This document shows positions 24,817 through 33,476 of a DNA stretch of 64,000 bases, piece by piece. The notes under the pieces were generated by a model that saw nothing but the letters and a program-made list of their open reading frames with translations, was not told where the DNA came from and did not search any database. Origin of the DNA: Hepsetus odoe. Taxonomy: Eukaryota > Chordata > Actinopteri > Characiformes > Hepsetidae. The stretch lies in the NCBI GenBank assembly GCA_017165825.1, contig CM029369.1, positions 2,566,893 to 2,630,892 on the forward strand, given 5' to 3'. Position numbers and translations under genes: made by a program. Every line of letters starts with the position of its first letter. Positions within the stretch are counted from its first letter, which is position 1.

Positions 24817-27239
24817 CAGTTAGACCTCACTCTAATCTGATCCAGCTGCCTTTATTAAACTCAGGAGACACAAAAAGTGGCATCTTTCCAACAAAACTTT
24901 CCTCTGCAGTAACCGCCTCCTCTCTCCTAGGAAGACCAGGTCTTTGAACATTGCTGTGAGGAGTGGATTGCATTCATGATGAGACCATCAGACCCCAGGT
25001 GCTGATGTTGGATTATCTCTGCATCACAAATGCCCCTCCAGCTCACCCCAAAGATATGGGATGAAGCTCCACAGCTCTCAGATCATAACGTGTTTCTCTG
25101 GAGGTGATTAAGACTCTGAACCCCCGGGTCAGTTCAGGTGAAGCTTTAATCAGCTGAAGTGATCAGGAGAGTCGTCTGACTGACCGACGAGCTCCACTGC
25201 TGAGAGCGAAGAAGCAGCACGCTAAACATGTCTGGGGAGGCTGATTAGTTCAGACTAAACGGGAAGCTTTGAGGGATTGTAGCTGCTCTGATCGCTCGCG
25301 GGTGATGAGCTGCAGGTGCAGATCATACAGATTTTTACAGAATTTAGTTTTAATTAAGCTGCAGTTTTGACATTATATCACATAGCATGCCATTCAATAG
25401 TAGGAGTAGTACCAAAAAAAAATTATAATAATAATAATTAAGCTCCATAAAATAAAAATATGATTAATTACTAAAAATAATATTAATTGAATAAGTATTT
25501 AAATGATAGTAATACAAATTCAAGCACTTATTTAGTATTAATATGCATATTTTTGTGATAATTATTAAATTATTTTAAAAATTATTTTAGATTTTTTTTT
25601 AATTATGTTTATTTTAGAAATTATTTTAGAACTAGGCAGCAGTGGCCTAGTGGTTAGCCCTGAGGTACCCTTGAGCAAGGTACCGTCCCCGTCACTGCTC
25701 CCCGGGTGCTTTCAATAGCTGCCCACTGCTGCATGGTGTTTGTGTGCATGGGTTAAAAGCAGAGGTCGAATTTCATTGTGGTTCACGCTTGCTGTGCTGT
25801 GACCTTGCAACGACAAGGGTTGTCACTTTCACTTTCCCACTTTCAAATAATGTACTCTGTCCAACAAAAATATTAATAATATTGTAAATCTACTAATAAT
25901 TGAAATTCTTTGAATAAGCATTCAAACAAAATAATATTAGTTTGAAATAATTAAGAATCGTTAAATAATAAGTCATTATATTATTTTTAGTAATAATCTA
26001 TGTATTCAACAAATGATGATTATTATTTTGCTGAACAATAAAACAATAATTTTTATAACATTAATACTACTACCAGAACTACTACTTATAATAATAAATG
26101 TAATTATTGTCATTATTATTAAGATCATTTCTTTATTTTTAGTAATCCACAAATCCACAGCCAATCCCATGTGAATTGTTAGCGTTAAGATATAGAAACT
26201 TCATTCTAACTATTTTTTTGTGCTTTTTTTATTAGTGTATGCTGTTAAATGTTAAATGTTAAAATGTGTTTTGTCAGTCTCACAGTCCTGTCCGGGTCAC
26301 TGTCTCTTCTTGAGGCTCCCTGAGTGAAGAATGAGAGCTCAACACCTTTTCATTTGCTGCCCTCAGGCCTCCGTCCCTTCATCTCAATGACTTTCACCAC
26401 CTTCCACTGCTGCGCTCAGTCGCTGTACTTTCACTTCCCTGCACATCCTCGCCATTAATGTGTTCATTTATTATTACTCCGATCATCTTCTGACCTGCTC
26501 CTCCAATCATCTTCTGACCTGCTCCTACGATCCTCTATTGACCTGCTCCTCCGATCATCTACTGACCTGCTCCTCCAATCTTTAACCGACCTGCTCCTCC
26601 AATCATCTTCTGACCTGCTCCTCCGATCATCTACTGACCTGCTCCTCCGATCATCTACTGACCTGCTCCTCCAATCATCTTCTGACCTGCTCCTACGATC
26701 CTCTATTGACCTGCTCATCCAATCTTTTACTGACCTGCTCCTCCGATCATCTTCTGACCTGCTCCTCCGATCATCTTCTGACCTGCTCCTCCGATCATCT
26801 ACTGACCTGTTCCTCCGATCATCTACTGACCTGTTCCTCCGATCATCTACTGACCTGCTCCTCCAGTCTTCTATTGACCTGCTCCTCCAATCATCTTCTG
26901 ACCTGCTCCTCCGATCCTCTACTGACCTGCTCCTCCGATCCTCTACTGACCTGCTCCTCCGATCCTCTACTGACCTGCTCCTCCAATCATCTACTGACCT
27001 CCTCTGGTTCAGCCAGTGCAGTCTGAAACACTGTGCGTGTGTGTGTGTGTGTGTGTGTACTCACAGTGACACCAGCCCAGGGTGCAGCACCAGTGCAGTC
27101 TGAAACATTTGCCATGTGTGTGTGTTGCACACACGGAACCGTCGCACGGGAGGAAGTCCGGTCTGCTCGCGCAGTTTCGGGCCAAAGCCTGCGCCTCATC
27201 CAACTTCCCCTTCATCCCGGAGCTCACTGTCTTCACCAT
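14971..27239 (-). CDS. C3orf70: C3ORF70 homologue (UPF0524 family), whole gene span
   Basis: A two-exon gene read on the minus strand, exons 27239-27065 and 15617-14971, together 822 nt, or 273 residues plus stop (the human protein is about 250). The join (cact|gtgagt ... gtgcag|gtaaat) restores HCKYVYQPM, matching the family. Conserved landmarks are KLDEAQALAR, HGKCFRLHWCC, LGWCHCKYVYQPMTSV, RYCNIAELFIDDYIVKRING, KMDHCSSPSSSEDSGINA and a C-terminal ETIETTV-like end (IIENIETTV). An acidic run (SEEEEEEDE) precedes the C-terminus. The exact biochemical role is unknown; vertebrate work links it to neural development. The reading frame is intact. The extra length relative to mammals is a proline/alanine-rich insertion after YVQRPPP. 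Confidence 0.93.
15758..15962 (+). mobile_element. SINE family A
   Basis: 'ttagggactaggcgccataa', B-box 'gtgttcaaatcctgg', tail 'aagtcactttcaccttcac'. Lies in the C3ORF70 intron near the exon 2 acceptor. Confidence 0.8.
16000..16900. other. C3ORF70 intron, unassigned
   Basis: A minus-strand open stretch at 16545-16294 has an acceptor-like start (tgttttcag), but its protein has no family I recognise. Probably not coding. Confidence 0.35.
16903..16980 (-). mobile_element. Single 69-bp MITE unit
   Basis: 'ggtacagagactggactgaa' to 'gaagatctggagaactgtcc', preceded by the same 'gatcactgtgtggattaac' flank as at 20510. Confidence 0.7.
16981..17111. repeat. Dispersed repeat with (cagt)n start
   Basis: 'cagtcagtcagtcagtcatt' then 'ttctgctgcttgtcccaagc' and 'ccatcccagctcacacaggg', common teleost dispersed-repeat sequence. 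A related piece is at 48330-48400. Confidence 0.55.
17112..17231 (-). mobile_element. SINE family A, head half
   Basis: 'gctcaagggtacctcagggc' to 'aaccactaggccaccgctgc'. The tail half is missing where it joins the preceding repeat. Confidence 0.75.
17500..18299. other. Non-repetitive intronic sequence of C3ORF70
   Basis: No repeat family or open frame stands out. About 17560-17880 is moderately GC-rich and free of mobile elements, unusual for this intron, so it is a candidate conserved noncoding element. That is inference only. Confidence 0.3.
18300..18850 (+). mobile_element. LINE fragment split by a SINE insertion
   Basis: LINE-derived sequence at 18300-18473 ('gggacaaggatggacaggat', 'ggtttggacatgtccagagc') resumes at about 18728 ('agaggaaggacaaagaagag', 'tttatggatgtgg'). 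The interruption is exactly a full SINE, giving a relative age: LINE first, SINE second. Confidence 0.75.
18474..18721 (+). mobile_element. tRNA-derived SINE, family A (nested)
   Basis: One of the best copies: head 'gcagtgatggcctaggggtt', B box 'gggttcaattccc', middle 'gagcaaggtactgtccccgt', tail 'ttttcactttcac' with a T-run at the junction. Confidence 0.88.
18902..19102 (+). mobile_element. SINE family B, near full length
   Basis: Reference copy for family B: 'gatggtctagtggtggtact', B box 'aggtttgaatcccacctctg', 'cactgggtccctgagcaaga', 3' end 'gagcgtctgctaaatgctgc' followed by 'aaatgtaaat'. Confidence 0.8.
19107..19182 (-). mobile_element. SINE family A, small middle piece
   Basis: 'tcctctgtgtttaacc' and 'cagcagggggcagacatatc', directly adjacent to the family B copy. 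Confidence 0.6.
19345..19548 (+). mobile_element. SINE family A
   Basis: 'tcggaaggttgtaaattcca', 'cttgagtaaggtaccgcccc', 'ggttgtggttcactgtgttc'. The head is diverged. Confidence 0.8.
19549..20479. other. C3ORF70 intron, unassigned
   Basis: No gene, repeat family or simple repeat recognised by eye. Confidence 0.4.
20480..20663 (-). mobile_element. Element carrying two 69-bp MITE units
   Basis: The flank 'gcttgaaggttcagacgtag' is the reverse complement of the flank at about 4990-5010. Two units follow, the second truncated by the adjoining SINE. Confidence 0.7.
20664..20880 (-). mobile_element. tRNA-derived SINE, family C
   Basis: Reverse copy of the 6459 element: 'atttagcatctccagtccag', 'tctttggatggtgggagagc', 'gggaatcgatcccaggagct' (B-box complement), 'ctgtgagacgacagtgctac'. 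Confidence 0.8.
21040..21071. repeat. (GT)n microsatellite
   Basis: About 15 GT dinucleotides. Confidence 0.97.
21363..21395. repeat. (CA)n microsatellite
   Basis: About 16 CA dinucleotides. Opposite in phase to the GT tract 300 bp upstream, so a transcript could pair the two. Confidence 0.97.
21702..21906 (+). mobile_element. tRNA-derived SINE, family A
   Basis: Head 'gcagcggtggcctagtggtt', then 'ggaagattgtaggttcaaac', ends in an A-run (21909-21928). Confidence 0.85.
22228..22600 (+). mobile_element. Tc1/mariner-type MITE, one end intact
   Basis: Left end 'acactatatggacaaaagta' with 'ttggg', the terminal repeat of an abundant fish MITE, followed by 'agcttccactcttctgggag'. The right end is cut by a SINE. 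A second fragment of the same family is at 24940. Confidence 0.75.
22601..22822 (-). mobile_element. SINE family A
   Basis: 'aacccagcacacagtgaagc', 'cagcagggggcagacatttc', head 'acactagaccaccgctgtcc'. Confidence 0.8.
22823..23717. other. C3ORF70 intron, unassigned
   Basis: No gene, repeat family or simple repeat recognised by eye. Confidence 0.4.
23718..23885 (-). mobile_element. SINE family A, diverged
   Basis: 'cacactgtgcagcagggggc', 'ggacggtaccttgctcag', 'gtattcgaacccacaacctt'. Confidence 0.75.
24011..24480 (+). mobile_element. Tc1-derived MITE with two 69-bp units
   Basis: TIR-like 'cagtactgtacaaaagtcct' at the left. Two units lie at 24095-24240. Transposase C-terminus remnants follow (AAGVKEELWDVLQEA, then a stop). 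The right side ends with 'ctggttagaataaaactttc', matching other copies. Confidence 0.75.
24772..24815. repeat. (GT)n microsatellite
   Basis: About 21 GT dinucleotides. Confidence 0.98.
24940..25100 (+). mobile_element. Fragment of the MITE family seen at 22228
   Basis: 'gctgtgaggagtggattgca' and 'atgatgagaccatcagaccc' resemble the internal part of the 'actatatggacaaaagtatt' family. Neither terminus is present. Confidence 0.5.
25350..26120. other. AT-rich tract of the C3ORF70 intron
   Basis: Long stretch of taa/tta-rich sequence interrupted by one SINE. No coding potential. Confidence 0.6.
25634..25838 (+). mobile_element. SINE family A with internal deletion
   Basis: The head 'ggcagcagtggcctagtggt' joins directly to 'tagccctgaggtaccc', removing the B box. 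The rest runs to 'gggttgtcactttcactttc'. Confidence 0.85.
26478..27005. repeat. 24-bp minisatellite, ~22 copies
   Basis: Unit 'gacctgctcctccgatcatc' plus 'tact/ttct', repeated head to tail with point variants. Because 24 is a multiple of 3, both strands stay open (SRSVDDRR on minus, LLTCSSDH on plus), giving misleading long frames. It lies in C3ORF70 intron 1, 60 bp inside the exon 1 donor. Confidence 0.95.
27033..27063. repeat. (GT)n tract abutting C3ORF70 exon 1 donor
   Basis: On the gene's strand this is gtgagt followed by (AC)n, so the intron begins with the repeat. Confidence 0.95.
27065..27239 (-). CDS. C3orf70: C3ORF70 homologue exon 1
   Basis: Encodes residues 1-58, with a conserved Cys/His-rich core (CATHTHGKCFRLHWCC..GWCHC) that may bind metal. 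The first ATG of the frame is used, though a second Met at codon 9 is also possible. The donor is followed immediately by a (CA)n tract, so the 5' splice site itself is part of the repeat. Confidence 0.92.
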
Positions 27240-27560
27240 CCCCCCACTTCACACACTCTCACTCTCTCACACACACACATGCACACACACTCTCACCCTG
27301 CGTCCGCTTTGGACCCGCTGCGCTCCGACACTGTCAGCGCGCGCCTCACACCCACAGCACAACACAGGACCAGCCAATCCCAGCGCAGGGGGCGGGGATC
27401 CAACTAGCCAATCACAACGAAGGGGAGGTGAGCATCTAGCCAATCACAGCGCAAGAGTTGGAGTTACTTCTGGTCCCAAATCGAAAACCAGGTTGCTACC
27501 AGCCAATCATTGCGCATGAGCAATTAATTACCAATGATTATAGCAGGAGGCGGGGCAGTG
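27240..27560 (-). promoter_or_regulatory. Putative C3ORF70 promoter with CCAAT boxes
   Basis: Upstream of exon 1, GC-rich. Four 'agccaatc' motifs (near 27371, 27407, 27437 and 27501), three followed by 'acagcg/acaacg/attgcg'. CCAAT is the NF-Y site and works in both orientations. The start of transcription cannot be placed. Confidence 0.6.
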
Positions 27561-27850
27561 ATCATCAATCAGTGGGTGAGACTACTGAGGGAGAGGCGGA
27601 GATTAACAACTGAATCATCAAGAGGAGGGACTTTTAAACATCAATATTATTGTAAGAGGTGGAGCTTCTGATAATTCATGTTTAAGAAAAGGCGGGGCCA
27701 TAGACCATCAATCATAGTGTAAGAGGTGGAGCTTCTGATCATTCATATTTAGGAAGAGGCGGGGCCACAGATCATAAATCATATTGCAAAAGATGGGATA
27801 CTGCTTGTCAATCCAGGCAAGAGGCGGGGCTAATTTAAAGAATAATAGAA
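27370..27850. repeat. Degenerate array of CCAAT and GC-box containing units
   Basis: Successive copies resemble 'catcaatcatagtgtaagag' + 'gtggagcttctgatcattca' alternating with 'agaggcggggcca'. Proximal copies keep a perfect CCAAT box and distal ones decay to 'atcaatca'. GGCGGGG recurs at least five times. Confidence 0.65.
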
Positions 27851-27869
27851 ATAATACATTTCTTCGTCC

Positions 27870-27902
27870 TTCTCCCATCATTGATTGCCTTTGTTAAGAG
27901 AC

Positions 27903-27933
<31 letters not shown>

Positions 27934-28320
27934 AACACTTACTAAACCAATTAACAGCTCTTACTTTTTAATCTTTATTTATGTGAAGATTTAAAGGCTG
28001 GGTTGATATTATCAGGCAGCAGATACACATTCATAAAAATCTCATCATGAAGACATTCATTAGCTGAGAGAATGAAACAAAAAAAAAAAATTCTTCATTA
28101 AGAGTAGCTGATAAAATCTGACTAACATTAAATTTATCAAAAATATCTTTCATTAAAAACAAACACACTCAGAGCACTTTGGTTTGAAACACTCTCGAGA
28201 AACCTACCAAGTCAGAACCGTTCACAGTGTGTGAGAATGGAACCAGACATCTGAACGTCCCTTACAGACATGAAATGGTGAGACACGTGAGACACGTGGA
28301 CCTTCACAGGTGGGATTTGG
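27870..28320. other. Intergenic between C3ORF70 and EHHADH, unassigned
   Basis: Contains a short (TG)n at 27903-27922 and an A-run. No gene seen. Confidence 0.45.
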
Positions 28321-28324
28321 AGAG

Positions 28325-28560
28325 GAACTAAGGCTAGTTCCTGGCGGCTCCATCCTCAACATCCTTCTCCTGATATACTCCTCGTCACTCCTCTGGACAT
28401 GTCCAAACCAATGCTGTCTCACTTCTCTCCTTTTGTCTCCAAACTGTCCAACCTGAGCAGTCACCCTGTCACCTGTCCATCCTCGTCTCTCCCTGTCCAA
28501 CTCTTGATACCTCCAGCTTCACCACCTGTCTTTTCTTCTGTACCACTGTCTCCACATAAC
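28325..28560 (-). mobile_element. LINE fragment
   Basis: The minus strand gives FGHVQRSDEEYIRRRMLRME, matching the LINE C-terminus. Both ends truncated. Confidence 0.8.
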
Positions 28561-28686
28561 ACAAAGTTAGATTTTAGAAGAAATTCACATGATGCTTGAT
28601 GCGTGATCTTTATACGGTGTTCATCTTTGGATCTTCTAACATGAATAAATGAAACACTGTCAGTTAAAGACTCAACAGCGTCAGTT

Positions 28687-28860
28687 AAAGGGCCCATATC
28701 ATGGAAAACTCAGGCAACACTGGTAACATTGTTAAAGCTTCAAAATCTCCACTTCCCTGGCGACAGAGTCCAGACATGGAAACTAATCTGCACAAAGTCT
28801 CTGGTTTATGATTTTTAGACCAAGATACATACTTTGCTACAAAGCCTCATGCTTCATACT
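28687..28860. repeat. Dispersed repeat fragment ('gggcccatatcatggaaaa')
   Basis: Opens with 'aaagggcccatatcatggaa', a motif common at the start of a dispersed fish repeat. Not resolvable further. Confidence 0.4.
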
Positions 28861-28879
28861 TCACTTCCACAGAGCCTGA

Positions 28880-29215
28880 CCTTAATATTTTTAGTATATT
28901 GTCAAGGGACAGTTCTCCAGATTTTCCTGAAGGACAGTGTTTTTGTCAGTCCAGTCTCTGTACCTGAGCAGTTTCAGAAGCAGTGTGGGATCATCTCCAC
29001 AGAGAACCTAGAACAAAAGGCTGCTCGTCCAAAGAAGAGCTTTGGAACGTCCTTCAAGAAGCCTGGAGAAGTGTTCCTGACTTAAAGAAAGGAGCAGGTC
29101 TAAGAGAGTTGAGACTGTGCTGAAGAATAACGGTGGTGGTGGGGTGAATATTGATTTTAAAACTGGCTAGAATAAAACTCTCTTGGTGTTCAGACTGGAT
29201 TTAGATGTTTGCTGT
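28880..29215 (+). mobile_element. Tc1-derived MITE with one 69-bp unit
   Basis: 'ttctccagattttcctgaag', transposase relic (KSFGTSFKKPGEVFLT region) and the right part 'ctggctagaataaaactctc'. No TIRs visible. Confidence 0.7.
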
Positions 29216-29304
29216 AATTCTATAAGATCAGAGTAGTTTTGATGTGGTTCTGGTTATTAAACACGGTTTAGTGCAGATTAAGGGTTAACCTAAGATGGTC
29301 TGAG

Positions 29305-29806
29305 TTACAGTTGGCTGTGGACGCTCCTGACGTGTTGTTTCCACTGCTGTATCGGTGGACTTCCTGCTGCCACCAGCCTCCTCAGCAGTGTGCTGGGCTG
29401 GAAGGCGGGCACGTCTGGGTTCTTCCTGTAGTAAAAGTCCAGCTTCTGCAGCACTGTAGGTAAGCCCACCTGGGCGGCGTGGAACATGGGTCCCCCGTGG
29501 TGCTGGGGCCACCCGTATCCGAACACGTACACCATGTCGATATCCTCCGGTCCCGCTGCCATACCGTCCTCCAGTACCCGGAACCCTTCATTGGCCAGGA
29601 CAAACGCACACCGCTCCACCACCTCCTGAGCGCTGATCTGCCGGGGCGAGAGGCCGAACCGCAGCCGAAAATCCTGCAGAAAGCTGCTAATCGCCGGGTC
29701 CACCCTCGCTTCTTTACCTCCTGGTGAGTCATAGAGATACCAACCCCGACCGGACTTCTGACCCAAACGACCCTCCTCACACAGAAGGTCAGGGAGAGGG
29801 CAGTAC
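29305..29806 (-). CDS. EHHADH: EHHADH last exon
   Basis: Begins YCPLPDLLCEEGRLGQKSGR and covers the C-terminal dehydrogenase domain (DIDMVYVFGYGWPQHHGGPM), 166 codons without a lesion. The stop follows HSQL. Confidence 0.94.
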
Positions 29807-29912
29807 CTACAGAAATAATATTCAAATCTGATCTCAATGGAAGATTATCAAGGATTTCAATTATTTAATCATGAATGTAATACATGATTACAATATTTAT
29901 AAAAATAGTAAC

Positions 29913-29993
<81 letters not shown>

Positions 29994-32900
29994 TTTATTA
30001 AATGCTTGCTTTTTCTGTTTTTCATTAAAACCTATTTAATGGTTATTTTAAGATCACATATAACAAATACCAAATTGGTTTATATTGTTATTACACATTT
30101 AATTACCTGTAACCATGTCGATGTCGTGAAGGGAACTTTGGATCAACCTCAGGCCCAATCAGCCCAGACGCTTTCCGGGACCCTCATCCGACATCCAGCC
30201 CAGACAGATCGGCCACTTTGAAGATTCCCAGCAGCCGAACCTCCAGAGCCTGGTCTACCTGCTTTCAGGTGAGCACCCTCCTCCAACAGGAAATAGGCCT
30301 GGTCCATATACGGCTTCAGCATTCGGTTACCCACAAACCCTGGGCAGTTTCCAACGGCAACGCTCACCTTAAATCATTTCATTCAAATGATGTTTCGGCT
30401 TCCCGATGCTTGGAGATATTTGTTAGCAAAAATGATCTTATATAATAATTCAAATGAATGAGACCATTATTATTTTGCCCAGCTTTCCCCAGCGACATTG
30501 CCGTGGCAACAGCTTCAGCCGAGGACCGTCCGCAGACCCACCTCCAGCAGCTTCATGACGTGAGCGGGGGCGAAAAAATGCATCCCCACCACCAGGGGGG
30601 GGCGGTCGGTCACTGAAGCTATCTCGTCCACGTCCAGCCCTGAGGTGTTGGTGCAGAGCAGAGCGTCAGGCTTACACACCCGACTCAACTCAGTAAAGAC
30701 TCGCTGTTTGAGACCCATGTCTTCGAACACGGCCATGATCAGGTCCACATCCTCAGCTGCCGTAGGACAAAGTGAAGGTGATCAGACAGGCGCGGGTTAC
30801 TCCCTCGCCTCATGCCTCTTTCCAGCATGCCTCTGACTGCCTGCCTGCCCAAATCCAGCTGTTTCTCCTCTGTCTCCACAGCAACCACGGAGTATGTCTC
30901 GCTCTCGCACCAGGAGACAGTATGCTCCCGGCCCATGCCCAAACCTGCGGAGGATCAGTTCAACTCATTAACGCAAAGTCTGAAAATATTTCAGCAGTTG
31001 TGACTCTTCTTCACCCTTTCCAAGCTGCCTGCACTCTCTTCTTCACCTCTCTTCCACACTCGCCGTTACAATGAACTTTCCAAATGTGCTTAACTCTCTG
31101 CGTAAAAATCAATAAAGCAAACATAATATGGAGTTCTATAAAAATATAATAATGTAACACAAATAAGGCTGTGAGGACGAGCCTGGGCTAGAGGTAAATC
31201 AGCCCAATCTAGGACAAGGGTCATATGTTTCATAAACTTCAAGTTGGTGGCGCTACAAACCATGGATAGTCAGAAGTTCAAATGATCTAGTCAGCCAGTC
31301 AAACAAAGGTTTAATCTAGGCGGCTCATCATAATTACTGCAGCAAAACACTAAAATTCTGGCATTTACAGTCCTGTGCAAAAATTGCCAGCAGTATTTCT
31401 TCATATTTTTGCTTCCAAAAATCCAGACACAGACCTTCTTGTGTTTTAATGTCTTGTAGAGGAGCAGTTCTCCAGATCTTCCTGAAGGACAGTGTTGTTG
31501 TCTCTCATTTTCAGTCCAGTCTCTGTACCTGAGCAGTTCTCCAGATCTTCCTGAAGGACAGTGTGGTTGTCTCTCATTTTCAGTCCAGTCTCTGTACCTG
31601 AGCAGTTCTCCAGATCTTCCTGAAGGACAGTGTTATTGTCTCTCATTTTCAGTCCAGCCTCTGTACCTGAGCAGTTCTCCAGATCTTCCTGAAGGACAGT
31701 GTTGTTGTCTCTCACAATGTCCAGTCTCTGTACTACAGTTCCAGATCTTCCTGAAGGACAGTGTAAGGACAGTGTTGTTGTCTCTCATTTTCAGTCCAGT
31801 CTCTGTACCTGAGCAGTTCTCCAGATCTTCCTGAAGGACAGTGTTGTTGTCTCTCATGTTCAGTCCAGTCTCTGTACCTGAGCAGTTCTCCAGATCTTCC
31901 TGAAGGACAGTGTTGTTGTCCCTCATCTTCAGTCCAGTCTCTGTACCTGAGCAGTTTCAGACGCAGTGTGGGATCATCTCCACAGAGAACACAAAAGGCA
32001 GCCGATGTCCAAAGAAGAGCTTTGGAACGTCCTTCAGGAAGCCTGGAGAAGTGTTCCTGACTTAAAGAAAGGAGCTGGTCTAAGAGAGTTGAGGCTGTGC
32101 TGAAGAATAACGGTGGTGGTGGTGAATTTAAAGCTGGTTAGAATGAAACTCTCTTTGTGTTTAGACTGGATTTAAGAAATCACTGCACCTGTTTCTCGTA
32201 ACTGTATAAAAAATAAAACATTTAAGATAAGATCCAGATAAACTGACCTATGACCCCAGCAGTGAGGACAGCTCTGGGTCTGCTGTTGTTCCACTTGGCT
32301 CCGTTAGGAAGACTCCACTTCCCAACAGCCCTCTGGGCGAAGAAGCAGTACTGCAGTGCTCTGGCCTGTCCGGAGGTAAAGAGTGTGTCCATCAGCGCCC
32401 TCTCACACTCCATGCCCCGGCTGTAGGGCAGCTCTGCCGCCGCTCTCACCGCCTTCACACACGCCACCGGTGCCATCGCACCTCGCCAACGACGCTTCAC
32501 CTGAACCAGCACCTCCTCAAACACACCGTCCAGATCCGCCGGGAGAGGGGGACTACGGTTACTCAGCCTGCGAGGGGACAGGGGACGTCCTGAGCACACA
32601 GACACACACACACACACACACATACACACAAACACACACACACGTACAAACAAACTTTATTGTAAACAAAGGTTTTATTCACTCTCGTCTCATCAACAAA
32701 AATAAATAAATCAGAGAAATTAAATGTGAAAGTGAAAGTGACTGCCATTGCGAAGCAGCGAAATACATCCTCTGGATTTAACCCACACACACACCATCCA
32801 GTAGGGGGTAGCCATATCCAGCACCCGGGGAGCAGTGATGTGGACAGTATCTTGCTCAAGGGAACCTCAGGGCAATCTCATGGTCTGGGATTCAAACCCA

Positions 32901-33428
32901 CTGGTTTAAAAAACTGAATAAAATAAATAACAACAAATCATTGAATACGAACCTAATAATTTACAAAAAATCCAAACAAAGTGTAAAAAATTTAAAAAAC
33001 GCATCTGAATAAAATTAATTAAATAAATAACTATTTAAAAAATTAAACTTAATAAAATATTTCACGAAAAAAAAATCTGATAAAGCTGTAACTCATCTAA
33101 ATACAATAATAAACTAAAAAAAAACTAAAAAATAAAATAAGTATTAAAAAAAAAAACAATAAATACGTGAACATGAAAATGCTCAATTGGAAAAAACAGC
33201 CCTACAAGGCCAGGGTTTTATTTTAGGAACTGTATTCTAGTAGTTGTTTTATTTTCTAAAGTTAGCTCATAATTGAGACCTAAAATGTTCCAGTTATTAT
33301 GAACACTGTGTCTAAATCAACACATACATTTATATTCAGAATATTTAACTTTATTTTAAAACAACAGAAATTCTTAAAACCAACCAGAATCTGGGTAAAT
33401 TAAACTCACTTTTTTAATCAGAAAGCAG

Positions 33429-33476
<48 letters not shown>

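Noticed and set aside
26464..27026. RS-repeat protein (SRSVDDRR..) and LLTCSSDH protein
   Set aside because: Products of the 24-bp minisatellite in the C3ORF70 intron. The resemblance to SR proteins is coincidental.
27033..27519. Plus-strand frames of 107-145 codons
   Set aside because: Antisense to C3ORF70 exon 1 and its promoter; Thr/His-rich from CA repeats.
31446..31926. MRDNNTVLQEDLENC repeat protein
   Set aside because: Open only because the 69-bp MITE unit is 23 codons long. The same unit in other copies is out of frame.
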